A stretch of DNA of 37,483 bases from JBBSUQ01 sp964389755 (GTDB taxonomy: Bacteria > Bacteroidota > Bacteroidia > Flavobacteriales_D > Crocinitomicaceae): assembly GCA_964389755.1 (NCBI GenBank), contig CAYMEW010000037.1, positions 1 to 37,483 on the forward strand. The letters run 5' to 3'. Under the pieces are notes generated by a model. That model worked only from the letters and a program-made list of their open reading frames with translations, was not told the DNA's origin and searched no databases. Shown here in pieces: positions 1-7,661 of this stretch. The first letter of the stretch is position 1; every line of letters begins with the position of its first letter. The position numbers and the translations under genes were made by a program.

Positions 1-102
1 CGTTGGGTCCCGGCAGCTTTCACTGAAGCGCGGTGCAAAGTACATGCGGATTGCTCGAAGTGGAACTTATAGTGTATATGAAGTTATGGCAGAGTGGGAC
101 CG
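1..102. repeat. Direct repeat copy 1 (partial at window edge)
   Basis: This segment starts with CGTTGGGTCCCGGCAGC and matches 380-480 over about 100 bases with scattered substitutions and one- or two-base indels. The first 30 bases are identical in both copies. The window begins inside the copy, so its left part is missing. There is no associated transposase. Confidence 0.85.
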
Positions 103-140
103 TAAATAAGCGTATAAGCGTTTTAGGTTGTTTGTTTGCT

Positions 141-157
141 CTCCCTCGGTGAGGGAG
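141..157. repeat. Perfect 7-bp inverted repeat, 3-nt loop
   Basis: CTCCCTC (141-147) pairs with GAGGGAG (151-157) around GGT. It lies between the two direct-repeat copies and is not followed by a T tract, so it is not a typical intrinsic terminator. It may be part of the same dispersed intergenic element. Confidence 0.6.
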
Positions 158-231
158 ATACAGAGGGAGGGGGGCTGTTAATGCGTAAGTGCTTCGAAGA
201 ACGGTTTTGCTGAGTATAAAGTGTATTCTAT

Positions 232-260
232 CCTACTTTTTGTCATTGCCAAAAAGTAGG
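232..260. repeat. Perfect 10-bp inverted repeat
   Basis: CCTACTTTTT (232-241) pairs with AAAAAGTAGG (251-260) around a 9-nt loop. An A-rich run follows (CAAAAAAGTC). This resembles the short hairpins that punctuate dispersed intergenic repeats in Bacteroidota genomes. That comparison is from memory; only the pairing is seen directly. Confidence 0.7.
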
Positions 261-379
261 CAAAAAAGTCTAGCGCTACGTTGCAGCTACCACCCAACTG
301 GCATTTGTTCCGGAACATTTTACCAAACTTTCCGCCCAGGGCGGATTCGGACAAGGTAAAAGTTCTGCGGAACTGCATG

Positions 380-480
380 CGTTGGGTCCCGGCAGCTTTC
401 ACTGAAGCGCACTTGCAAAGCACACGCGGATTGCTTCGGAGTGGAGGTTATGGTGTATATGAAGTTGTTGCAGGAGTGCG
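380..480. repeat. Direct repeat copy 2
   Basis: Second copy of the segment at 1-102. It is preceded by the CCGCCC/GGGCGG palindrome at 331-345 and by the hairpin at 232-260. If the element has a full-length form, these probably belong to it, with copy 1 truncated by the window edge. Confidence 0.85.
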
Positions 481-526
481 GTTAGGCGGTTCGGAATGGT
501 GGTAGTGCTTGTCTCCTCCTCCTGGT

Positions 527-541
527 CCCCTCTGAGAGGGG
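527..541. repeat. Perfect 7-bp inverted repeat, 1-nt loop
   Basis: CCCCTCT (527-533) pairs with AGAGGGG (535-541). Like 141-157 it is a purine/pyrimidine hairpin lying just after a direct-repeat copy, so both repeat copies are followed by a C/T-then-G/A hairpin of similar design. Confidence 0.6.
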
Positions 542-648
542 GAATCGTTTACACCGAAGCACATTTAAGCAGACAAATTAGGTTGTGGATTTAAGAAAAA
601 ATTATTAACTTGTAATGAGTAATTTGTTTATTTAAAAAACTGAAAGTC

Positions 649-777
649 ATGTCACTAAAACCTGGTCCTAAAAGAACAGCGAAATCAACGGGAAAACCCG
701 ATCAGCGTCAGCGAGACAATAAGTCAACCCCTGGAAACACGCCTTCGTTGAAGCCATCCGTTCAGAAGAAGAAATAA
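649..777 (+). CDS. Small basic protein, 42 aa
   Basis: ATG at 649 opens a 42-codon frame ending in TAA. The product begins MSLKPGPKRTAKSTGKPDQR and ends KKK. It is rich in Lys, Arg, Pro, Ser, Thr and Gly with almost no hydrophobic residues, so it is probably disordered and possibly nucleic-acid or polyanion binding. No family is recognised. It stops 10 nt before the stop codon of the DUF4956 gene on the other strand, which fits the tight convergent packing elsewhere in the window. It sits next to a polyphosphate-type gene pair, but any link is speculation. It may also be a chance frame. Confidence 0.5.
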   Translation: MSLKPGPKRTAKSTGKPDQRQRDNKSTPGNTPSLKPSVQKKK

Positions 778-787
778 GGTCGGCTCG

Positions 788-1456
788 TTAGTCGCCGAGG
801 TTTTCGCTTGAGTAATCGGAAAAACTTTGGTCGCTGGCAAAGTAGAATATGCGAACCTGGGCGGTGTCGTTGAGGAAATCGATCTTTCCGACTTCAAAGC
901 GGTTGATGTTGAGCCCGGTGCGTTCTTCGAGGTCGCGCTTCATGGTCTCGTAATGTTGCGGTTTGATCAGTTCGATCTTTTCGTAATTGATCGTTTTGCG
1001 CGTTTCATGTCTCAGTAACCACAGGTTTTCGAGTCCGAAGGTAAGCACGGTTACCACGACGTTGATCACGAGCATTTCGGTGATACTGATCTTGTTGGAA
1101 GAAAGTGAATTGACCACGCTGAGCCCGATGACCAGGAAGAGGTAGGTCATTTCCTTAATTTCGATGGCATCGGTACGGTATCGGATAATACCGAGGATCG
1201 CAAAAAGTCCGAGCCCCATACCGGTATCGATGTCCAGTTTTTTGAGGCTGAAGCAGAGGAAGAAGGCGATCGTTCCGATCAGGTAATAGGTAAAAAGATA
1301 GTCCTTGCGTTTGGTACGCGGATAATAAAGGAAGCGGATAATGATGGTCAGGAAAACGAGGTTTACCGCGAGCCGGAAGAGCAGTGCGAGCACATCCGGG
1401 TTATATAATACGTATTCGTACGTTTTTTCCTTGAGTAAGATAAACAGGTTAAGCAT
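788..1456 (-). CDS. DUF4956 family integral membrane protein
   Basis: The 222-residue protein has about five hydrophobic segments (near residues 23-44, 53-72, 79-95, 103-119, 126-147) and a soluble C-terminal domain (about 158-222). The family hallmark GLFAILGIIRYRT followed by KEMTYLF is at 84-107. Members of this family usually sit next to VTC-domain (CYTH-fold) proteins, as here. The start codon overlaps the end of the upstream VTC gene by 8 nt, so the two are probably translationally coupled. By analogy with yeast VTC, where a membrane part is attached to the polymerase, it may anchor the polymerase or translocate its product. That role is inference; no biochemical function is established from sequence. 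Confidence 0.88.
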   Translation of the reverse strand: MLNLFILLKEKTYEYVLYNPDVLALLFRLAVNLVFLTIIIRFLYYPRTKRKDYLFTYYLIGTIAFFLCFSLKKLDIDTGMGLGLFAILGIIRYRTDAIEIKEMTYLFLVIGLSVVNSLSSNKISITEMLVINVVVTVLTFGLENLWLLRHETRKTINYEKIELIKPQHYETMKRDLEERTGLNINRFEVGKIDFLNDTAQVRIFYFASDQSFSDYSSENLGD

Positions 1457-2207
1457 GTTCTTCGATCTTCTTTAAAATCAGCATTTTTCGCTTGAAGCGA
1501 TTACTTTTAATAGTTTTATCCCGGTGTACCTGCATGGTTCCGAGACAGTATTTGCTCAGACGGTAAGGACGTATATTTCGCTGCCTCATGAGCCTGAAAA
1601 AAGGTGAATTCCGATCTACCTGTTCCTGTTTGAGTTCGGAGATTACAAGGTTTTCCATGGACGCCGAACTTTCATTCCAGTTGAATCGGATATGAAAGTC
1701 GAGCGTGAGCCGTTCCGCCGTATGTTTGCCCACGAGTGTAATGCGGTAAAAAGAGTTGTGCAGGCAGGCTTCCAGCGGGTCCGCCCCGGGAATGCGTTTC
1801 CGGATGAAATCCAGGGCGTTTCCTTCGAGTGTTTCTGGCATGCCACTGAGCGGAATGCGGTTCTTGACGGTTCGTCCCTTGTACTTATGTTTGACTTCCA
1901 GGAAGCAAACGCCGGTATTCGTATACTGTCGCACGCGCACTTTGTAGCGGGACATCTTTTCGCGGTGATGATCGTGAAAAAAGGTAAAGCGCTTATCGTC
2001 GAAATAGAGCGTTTTGTAGAGTACGCAGCGCTGGGCACTCACTTCCAGTACGCGGTAATCGTTGCGGAGCGTGTGAAGGAGTTCTGCGAGTTCCCTGACG
2101 GGAAAAGCAAACTTCGTATCCATGCGGTCCATGAGCTTCACATGCTCTATGTCCTGCAGGGAAACCGCTTCGAAAAGCGCCAGTTCCGCGTCAATTTTCA
2201 CTTTCAT
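1449..2207 (-). CDS. VTC domain-containing polyphosphate polymerase-like protein
   Basis: The 252-residue protein matches the VTC/CYTH tunnel fold. It has an early RMDTK motif (28-32), the basic strands YKVRVRQY (88-95) and FLEVKHKYKGRTVKNRI (102-118), LDFHIRFN (169-176), the acidic SELKQE (190-195) and SKYCLG (218-223). These are the alternating Arg/Lys and Glu positions that bind phosphate and metal in the yeast Vtc4 polymerase domain. No SPX domain is present. An upstream in-frame ATG at 2246 exists, but it overlaps the -33 element of a good promoter. I therefore chose ATG 2207, 9 nt downstream of TAACTTTG. It forms an operon with the DUF4956 gene. ATP-dependent polyphosphate synthesis is inferred from the family; another triphosphate-handling activity is possible. 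Confidence 0.85.
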   Translation of the reverse strand: MKVKIDAELALFEAVSLQDIEHVKLMDRMDTKFAFPVRELAELLHTLRNDYRVLEVSAQRCVLYKTLYFDDKRFTFFHDHHREKMSRYKVRVRQYTNTGVCFLEVKHKYKGRTVKNRIPLSGMPETLEGNALDFIRKRIPGADPLEACLHNSFYRITLVGKHTAERLTLDFHIRFNWNESSASMENLVISELKQEQVDRNSPFFRLMRQRNIRPYRLSKYCLGTMQVHRDKTIKSNRFKRKMLILKKIEEHA

Positions 2208-2216
2208 AGTTGCATT

Positions 2217-2246
2217 CAAAGTTAAGAGAATGTTTTTTATATGCAA
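2217..2246 (-). promoter_or_regulatory. Promoter of the VTC/DUF4956 operon
   Basis: On the minus strand TTG (2246-2244), a 19-nt spacer and TAACTTTG (2224-2217) match the Bacteroidota consensus TTG-N17-23-TAnnTTTG. The -7 box ends 9 nt before the chosen ATG, leaving a leader of only a few bases. Confidence 0.75.
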
Positions 2247-2271
2247 GGAAAGATAAACAGGACGAAAAAAT

Positions 2272-2279
2272 TATCTTTG
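2272..2279 (+). promoter_or_regulatory. -7 element of purT
   Basis: TATCTTTG matches TAnnTTTG and ends 5 nt before the purT ATG at 2285. No TTG lies at the right distance. The geometry places the transcript start at or next to the start codon. Confidence 0.65.
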
Positions 2280-2284
2280 GGGGT

Positions 2285-3445
2285 ATGAGAAAAAAGATCC
2301 TGTTGCTGGGTTCGGGCGAGCTTGGCAAAGAATTTACGATTGCCATGCAGCGGCTCGGGCAGTATGTGGTCGCTGCGGATAGTTACCCGAACGCGCCGGC
2401 TATGCAGGTAGCGCACGAATTTGAAGTGGTCAATATGCTTGACGGCCCTGCGCTCGACCTGCTGGTAGCGAAGCACGATCCGGACATCATCGTTCCGGAG
2501 ATCGAGGCCATTCGTACGGAACGTTTTTACAGTTATGAAAAAAGCGGTATCCAGGTGGTACCCAGTGCCAAAGCGGCTAATTACACGATGAACCGAAAAG
2601 CGATCCGCGACCTCGCGGCTATGGAGGTAGGCGTACGCACTGCGCCCTATAAATACGCAAACTCACTCGAGGAATTGCGTGCAGGGGTTGCTTTTTGCGG
2701 AATGCCCTGCGTCGTAAAGCCCCTGATGTCAAGTTCAGGCAAGGGCCAATCCGTTATTCGCAGTGAAGCGGATATCGAGCAGGCCTGGAATTATGCCCTG
2801 GAAGGTTCACGCGGAGATCTGAAAGAGATCATCGTGGAAGGATTCATTGATTTTGAATATGAGATTACCCTGCTCACCGTAACGCAGCAGGCGGGTGAAA
2901 CGTTGTTTTGTGCACCGATAGGTCACCGACAGAAGCGCGGAGATTACCAGGAAAGCTGGCAACCGATGCCGATGAACGAAGCACACCTGGAGGAGGCAAA
3001 ACATATGGCCGAACGCGTTACACGTGCCTTAGGCGGAGCCGGAATATGGGGTGTGGAATTCTTCATTACGAAGGAAGGAGCTTATTTTTCGGAATTGTCC
3101 CCGCGTCCGCATGACACCGGCATGGTAACTTTGGCGGACACGCAGAACCTGAACGAGTTCGAACTGCATGCACGCGCGATACTCGGACTCCCGATCCCGG
3201 AGATCGTTCAGTATCGCAAGGGAGCAAGTGCGGTTATCCTGGCGCGTGAAGAAAACCAGGAACAACCGGTATTCGCCGGCTTGCAAGTTGCGTTGTCCGA
3301 ACCGGGCACCGATATTCGCCTGTTTGGGAAACCGACCGCGCGTCCTTACCGGCGTATGGGGGTTGCACTTGCGAGCGGCGATGAGCCTGTTGAAGCACTT
3401 GTGGACAAAGCAAAACGTGCGGCAAGTAGTGTGGAAGTGCGTTGA
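2285..3445 (+). CDS. purT: Formate-dependent phosphoribosylglycinamide formyltransferase
   Basis: PurT makes formyl-GAR from GAR, formate and ATP, the third step of de novo purine synthesis without folate. The 386-residue protein is close to the usual length (about 390). The N-terminal nucleotide-binding motif GSGELGKE is at 9-16. The ATP-grasp loop MSSSGKGQS is at 148-156. The metal-binding GVEFF is at 256-260, and the family signature SELSPRPHDTGMVT is at 269-282. The start at 2285 puts MRKKILLLGSGE first, as in other PurT proteins; an ATG 75 nt upstream would include the promoter. It diverges from the VTC operon and is followed 37 nt later by the WG-like gene. Confidence 0.96.
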   Translation: MRKKILLLGSGELGKEFTIAMQRLGQYVVAADSYPNAPAMQVAHEFEVVNMLDGPALDLLVAKHDPDIIVPEIEAIRTERFYSYEKSGIQVVPSAKAANYTMNRKAIRDLAAMEVGVRTAPYKYANSLEELRAGVAFCGMPCVVKPLMSSSGKGQSVIRSEADIEQAWNYALEGSRGDLKEIIVEGFIDFEYEITLLTVTQQAGETLFCAPIGHRQKRGDYQESWQPMPMNEAHLEEAKHMAERVTRALGGAGIWGVEFFITKEGAYFSELSPRPHDTGMVTLADTQNLNEFELHARAILGLPIPEIVQYRKGASAVILAREENQEQPVFAGLQVALSEPGTDIRLFGKPTARPYRRMGVALASGDEPVEALVDKAKRAASSVEVR

Positions 3446-3482
3446 GATGGGTATTGGAACGAAAATTGTTTTCCCGGAAACT

Positions 3483-4385
3483 ATGCTTTTGAAACGACTG
3501 GTTTTTATCTCGTTGATGCTCTTTGCCGGAAAGTTGACGCTGGCACAGGAACTTTCGGTTTGTCCTTCCCCGGACGGGCAAAAAGTCGGTTTGTGCCGTG
3601 ATTTCAAAGCGGTGACTTCCTTTTCCTATGATTCGATCCGGATGATTGCCGACAGTTTTTTCATGGCTTACAGCCAGGGGAAGACCGGTGTCCTTGACGC
3701 CCGTCCGCAGTTGATCGTGGATCCGGCGTGGGAGCGGGTGATTTATCTGCCGACCATTAAGCGTTTCCTAACGGTTAACGGAGATCGTTACGCCCTGATC
3801 GACAGCCTTGGAGAGGAGGCGGTCGGCGACTTTCGCATCCTGCGGTATTATAAAGACAGTACGTTCACACCTTACTCCCAGGTAGATACACTTGATCTTT
3901 CCTACGAGTATATTGTATTAATGCACGACGGCAAGCCGGGCATCATCGACCGGCGCGGGCTGGATATTTTTCGACCCGTAAATGATTATACCTGGATGTT
4001 GCGTAAGAAAGACGGTTCGATCGGAAGCTACGTAACCAAGTATAAAACGCAGTTTTATATTTACAATGAGATCTTCCTGCCTTATAAAGTCTTTTACGTG
4101 GAAGATGTGACCGGTATGACGGAAGACTGGCGCTTGCTGACCGAAAAAAAAGGACAATTACAGGTCACGGATTTTTCCGGGAACCCGGTGAATTACCTCC
4201 GTGAGCAGGTAATTTATGCAGAAAACACCGACGGTTATTTCGGACTTATCACTACGAATGGTGCCATTGTTTTACCTTTCGAATGCGAATTTATCGAACG
4301 TACTGTGTCCGGTGATTTCCGTGTGTACCGCGATGGCAACGTGATCTATTACGATGCTTCCGGGCAAAAAATGGCGGAGGAATAA
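3483..4385 (+). CDS. Secreted degenerate WG-repeat-like protein
   Basis: The 300-residue product starts with a signal peptide (about 1-22, ending LTLAQ). The rest shows several short units of the form G-x-x-G-(L/V/I)-(I/L)-x-x-x-G followed by a hydrophobic strand, for example KVGLCRDF (34-41), KTGVLDAR, KPGIIDRRG and YFGLITTNG. They resemble WG beta-propeller repeats with the Trp replaced. WG proteins are common, poorly characterised surface or periplasmic proteins in Bacteroidota. ATG 3483 is chosen because it begins the signal peptide directly; an in-frame ATG at 3447 would add 12 polar residues. It probably shares a transcript with purT, with no evident functional link. Confidence 0.7.
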   Translation: MLLKRLVFISLMLFAGKLTLAQELSVCPSPDGQKVGLCRDFKAVTSFSYDSIRMIADSFFMAYSQGKTGVLDARPQLIVDPAWERVIYLPTIKRFLTVNGDRYALIDSLGEEAVGDFRILRYYKDSTFTPYSQVDTLDLSYEYIVLMHDGKPGIIDRRGLDIFRPVNDYTWMLRKKDGSIGSYVTKYKTQFYIYNEIFLPYKVFYVEDVTGMTEDWRLLTEKKGQLQVTDFSGNPVNYLREQVIYAENTDGYFGLITTNGAIVLPFECEFIERTVSGDFRVYRDGNVIYYDASGQKMAEE

Positions 4386-4408
4386 GCCTTTCCGAGTCAA
4401 TCTCTTTG

Positions 4409-4416
4409 TAATTTTG
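4409..4416 (+). promoter_or_regulatory. -7 element of the DUF3050 gene
   Basis: TAATTTTG matches TAnnTTTG exactly and ends 4 nt before the ATG at 4421. This implies a leaderless or nearly leaderless message. Confidence 0.65.
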
Positions 4417-4420
4417 TAGT

Positions 4421-5203
4421 ATGAAAGAGGATCAGCTCAAAGCAATTGAACGTGCGTCGGAACCCTATCGTCAGCGCCTGAAGGATCATGTACTTTACAG
4501 GGATCTGAAAACGGTGGAAGACATCCGTACCTTTATGGAAGATCACGTGTTTGCCGTGTGGGACTTTATGTCGCTTCTGAAGTTTTTGCAGCGTGAACTA
4601 ACCTGCGTCCGGGTTCCCTGGACTCCGGAGAAAGACCCGGTAATTGCGCGCTTTATCAACGAGATCGTTCATGGGGAAGAATCCGATATCAATGAACTCG
4701 GTGAACCGAAGAGCCATTACGCCATGTACCTCGACGCAATGGAAGAGATCGGTGCCTCAACCGAGCAGATCCGTACCTTTTCCGAGCGGGCGATTCGCGG
4801 TTTCAAGCCGGTGGATGTTCTTAAATACACGGGTGTCAGCAAATCCGTATTCGAATTCGTGAAGTTTAGTTTCGATGTAATTGCGACCGGTAAAACGCAC
4901 CTTGTAGCGGCGGCATTTACCTTTGGCCGCGAAGATGTGATCCCGGACATGTTCTTCGAGATCCTGCGCGACAAAAAAGAGGAAGGTACGAACTATGGCA
5001 AACTTGTTTATTACCTGGAACGTCACATTGAACTGGACGGTGACGAGCACGGCCCGCTTTCGTTGAAGATGGTTGCTTCGCTTTGTGGTGACGATCCTGT
5101 GAAATGGAAAGAGGTAGAGAAAGTGAGCATCGAGGCGCTTGAGAAACGCATTGCACTCTGGGACGGAATCAGTGAAAAGATCCGTGCTCGCGTGACGGCA
5201 TAA
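4421..5203 (+). CDS. DUF3050 protein, heme-oxygenase-like fold
   Basis: The 260-residue, mostly helical protein matches the DUF3050 family, placed in the heme-oxygenase-like fold group. Recognisable stretches are MEDHVFAVWDFM (39-50), VHGEESDINELG (83-94), the SHYAMYLDAMEEIG region (98-111), AFTFGREDVIPDMF (165-178) and RHIELDGDEHGP (201-212). The last contains H202-x3-D206-x3-H210, a spacing that recalls diiron ligands of heme-oxygenase-like oxidases. H42, H84, E87 and E88 are other possible ligands. No reaction is known to me. It has its own promoter and stops in the terminator of the convergent glnN gene. It could instead be a non-metal TenA/PqqC-like enzyme. Confidence 0.88.
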   Translation: MKEDQLKAIERASEPYRQRLKDHVLYRDLKTVEDIRTFMEDHVFAVWDFMSLLKFLQRELTCVRVPWTPEKDPVIARFINEIVHGEESDINELGEPKSHYAMYLDAMEEIGASTEQIRTFSERAIRGFKPVDVLKYTGVSKSVFEFVKFSFDVIATGKTHLVAAAFTFGREDVIPDMFFEILRDKKEEGTNYGKLVYYLERHIELDGDEHGPLSLKMVASLCGDDPVKWKEVEKVSIEALEKRIALWDGISEKIRARVTA

Positions 5204-5233
5204 AAAAACGGTCCGCCAGTGAGGCAGACCGTT
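5202..5233 (-). terminator. Intrinsic terminator of glnN
   Basis: On the minus strand an 11-bp stem with one mismatch (5233-5223 with 5217-5207) is followed directly by a T run (complement of the A run 5202-5208). On the plus strand no T tract follows, so it serves glnN only. The T tract abuts the stop codon of the convergent DUF3050 gene. Confidence 0.85.
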
Positions 5234-5254
5234 GCTGATTATCTTTTTAAATGC

Positions 5255-7441
5255 TTAACGTGTAAAGAGCATTTCACGGAATTTCGGCATCGGCCACATG
5301 TCATCCTCGACGATGATCTCGAGTTTATCTGCATGATAGCGAATTTCATCGAAGTAGGCGCGAATCGTATCACAGTATTCGAATGCCCGTTCTTCACTTC
5401 CGGTTTTCTTATTGGCCTCTTTCCGTGCTTTGAGCATTTCGTCGCAGGCACTTTTCATCTTGTTGGCATGTTCGGATATCTTTTCAATAATATCCATCTG
5501 GGCTTTCGTAGCGTTCTTAGAAGCCTTTTCACCCAGGATGCTCATCAGTCCCTGTACATTTTGGATCAGTTTATTCTGATACCCGATCGCAGCCGGGAAA
5601 ATGCAGTTTTGAGCGAGATCTTCGATGAGGCGCGCCTCTATCTGGATCTTATATACGTAGCTTTCGAATTCGATCTCCTGTCGCGCTTCGAGTTCCCTGC
5701 GGGTAAGTACCTGCATATCCTCGAAAAGGCGAATTACTTTTTCATCGCTCCATACTTTAATGGCGCGCGGCGTATCTTTCAGGTTTGAAAGACCACGTTT
5801 TTCCGCTTCCTTCACCCATTCGTCGCCGTATCCGTTCCCTTCGAAACGGATCTTTTTCGATTCGCGGATGAGTTTCTGGAGTTCTTTGAGAATTGCTTCG
5901 TCCTTGGATTCTCCTTTTTTGATACGCGCATCCACATCCTTTTTGAAGATACGCAGTTGGTTCGCCATAATGGTGTTGAGTACGATCATGGCCGAGCCAC
6001 AGTTGGCGGATGAACCAACAGCACGGAATTCAAACTTGTTTCCGGTAAACGCAAAGGGAGAGGTGCGGTTTCGATCCGTATTGTCGAGCATGATCTGCGG
6101 GATCTTCCCGATGTTCAGCTTGAGAACCGTTTTATCCTGCGGTGTCATTTTGCCCGCCTTAACGTTCTTTTCGAGGTCGTCGAGGATGGATGACAATTGC
6201 GAGCCGATAAAGGCCGAGATAATGGCCGGCGGAGCTTCATTGGCACCGAGTCGGTGATCGTTTCCAGCCGAAGCGATACAGGCACGGAGCAGGTCCGAAT
6301 GATCGTCCAGTGCTTTGATCACGTTCACGAAGAAGGTGAGGAACTGCAGGTTCGACTTCGGGTTTTTGCCCGGTGCGAGCAGGTTGACACCCGTATCCGT
6401 TCCAAGCGACCAGTTGTTGTGTTTTCCGGAACCATTTACTCCCGAAAACGGTTTTTCGTGGAAAAGCACCCGGAAATTGTGTTTACGGGCAATTTTCTCG
6501 AGCAGGTCCATCAGGAGCAGGTTGTGGTCGTTCGCCAGGTTGCATTCTTCGAATATCGGTGCGCATTCGAACTGGTTCGGGGCTACTTCATTGTGACGTG
6601 TGGTGACCGGAATCCCGAGGCGAATGGCCTCTGTTTCGAAATCGCGCATAAATTCACTGACACGCGCCGGGATCGAACCGAAGTAGTGATCTTCGAGTTG
6701 TTGTCCTTTGGCGGGTGAATGTCCGAAGAGTGCGCGGCCCGTCATCATGAGATCCGGTCGTGCATTGAAATAGGCCTGATCCACGAGGAAGTACTCCTGT
6801 TCCCAGCCCAGCGTGGCATTTACTTTCGTAACGTTTTTATCAAAATACTGGCAAACGGCAACAGCTGCTTCATCCACGGCAGCAAGTGCTTTGAGAAGTG
6901 GCATTTTGTAATCGAGCGCTTCGCCGGTATAGGAGATGAAAATCGTGGGAATGCAGAGCGTTTTTCCGATCACAAAGGCTGGCGAGGACGGATCCCAGGC
7001 AGTGTAACCGCGTGCTTCGAAAGTATTTCGGATTCCTCCGTTCGGAAATGAAGATGCATCGGGTTCCTGTTGTACGAGCAGGTCTCCGTCAAAGCGTTCA
7101 ATAGCGCGTCCGGGAGCAACGGGTTTGAAAAAGGCATCGTGTTTTTCGGCGGTTGCGCCGGTGAGCGGCTGGAACCAGTGTGTGTAGTGTGTAGCTCCCT
7201 TGGTGATCGCCCAGTCTTTCATGGCAGAGGCCACCTGGTCTGCAATTTTCCGATCAAGTCGTGTTCCTTTCTGAATGGATTCCATCATGGATTTGTATGC
7301 CTCGGAGGGAAGGTATTCCCGCATAATTTCCGAATGAAATACGTTTTCCCCGAAGATGTCGGAGATCCTCCCGGTGAACTCGCTTTTCCGCGGTGAACGC
7401 TGGAGTACGTCCTGGTATGCCTGCATGCGCTTTGTTGCCAT
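5255..7441 (-). CDS. glnN: Glutamine synthetase type III
   Basis: GlnN condenses glutamate and ammonia with ATP. At 728 residues it has the size of the large GSIII form (GSI is about 470). Motifs in order: GATHYTHWFQPLTG (82-95), EPDASSFPNGG (126-136), the metal-binding GWEQEYFLVD (212-221), HNEVAPNQFE (283-292), NGSGKHNNWSLG (336-347), the substrate-loop region GNDHRLGANEAPP (393-405) and NRTSPFAFTGNKFEFR (458-473). The C-terminal part is a long helical extension. It is transcribed alone, with a promoter 17 nt upstream and its own terminator. GSIII is the main ammonium-assimilating GS in many Bacteroidota. No ammonium transporter or GlnB gene is near. Confidence 0.97.
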   Translation of the reverse strand: MATKRMQAYQDVLQRSPRKSEFTGRISDIFGENVFHSEIMREYLPSEAYKSMMESIQKGTRLDRKIADQVASAMKDWAITKGATHYTHWFQPLTGATAEKHDAFFKPVAPGRAIERFDGDLLVQQEPDASSFPNGGIRNTFEARGYTAWDPSSPAFVIGKTLCIPTIFISYTGEALDYKMPLLKALAAVDEAAVAVCQYFDKNVTKVNATLGWEQEYFLVDQAYFNARPDLMMTGRALFGHSPAKGQQLEDHYFGSIPARVSEFMRDFETEAIRLGIPVTTRHNEVAPNQFECAPIFEECNLANDHNLLLMDLLEKIARKHNFRVLFHEKPFSGVNGSGKHNNWSLGTDTGVNLLAPGKNPKSNLQFLTFFVNVIKALDDHSDLLRACIASAGNDHRLGANEAPPAIISAFIGSQLSSILDDLEKNVKAGKMTPQDKTVLKLNIGKIPQIMLDNTDRNRTSPFAFTGNKFEFRAVGSSANCGSAMIVLNTIMANQLRIFKKDVDARIKKGESKDEAILKELQKLIRESKKIRFEGNGYGDEWVKEAEKRGLSNLKDTPRAIKVWSDEKVIRLFEDMQVLTRRELEARQEIEFESYVYKIQIEARLIEDLAQNCIFPAAIGYQNKLIQNVQGLMSILGEKASKNATKAQMDIIEKISEHANKMKSACDEMLKARKEANKKTGSEERAFEYCDTIRAYFDEIRYHADKLEIIVEDDMWPMPKFREMLFTR

Positions 7442-7458
7442 AAAAAATGATTTTGGTG

Positions 7459-7466
7459 CAAAGTTA
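7459..7466 (-). promoter_or_regulatory. -7 element of glnN
   Basis: TAACTTTG on the minus strand (complement CAAAGTTA) ends 17 nt before the glnN ATG. No good TTG partner is visible at the usual spacing, so activation by a nitrogen regulator is possible but not shown. Confidence 0.65.
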
Positions 7467-7603
7467 AGTCATTTGGGAGGGGGTAGAATTAAAAATCGTT
7501 AATATTTTTCAACACAGCCCTGCTAAAAGAAGGGGGGTGATTTCAAAAAGTATCCTTTTTAAAGGAAGAATCGCTAAAGTGTAAAGTTTCTCCGGGGATG
7601 AAA

Positions 7604-7639
7604 ATAAAAAAGCTGCACGATCCGTGACCGTGCAGCTTT
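7604..7639 (-). terminator. Intrinsic terminator of pckA
   Basis: A perfect 11-bp stem (7639-7629 with 7619-7609) around a 9-nt loop is followed on the minus strand by a T run. It lies 22 nt after the pckA stop codon. Confidence 0.9.
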
Positions 7640-7661
7640 AAAAGCAATTTATTATAATGAC

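Larger units (their letters stand above)
1..648. other. Gene-free intergenic region with repeats
   Basis: No credible gene is seen in this stretch. Short open frames at 178-423 (minus) and 281-505 (plus) overlap on opposite strands, run through inverted repeats and share no recognisable domain. The region holds an imperfect direct repeat of about 100 bp (1-102 and 380-480) and perfect inverted repeats at 141-157, 232-260, 331-345 and 527-541. The last part (about 590-648) is A/T-rich and probably carries the promoter of the small ORF at 649, but I find no exact TAnnTTTG element there. Confidence 0.7.

Noticed and set aside
178..505. Overlapping short frames on both strands in the repeat region
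   Set aside because: They run through inverted and direct repeats, overlap each other and show no domain or promoter logic.
1..648. Insertion sequence or CRISPR array
   Set aside because: No transposase, no regular short repeat/spacer pattern; only two degenerate copies of one long repeat.
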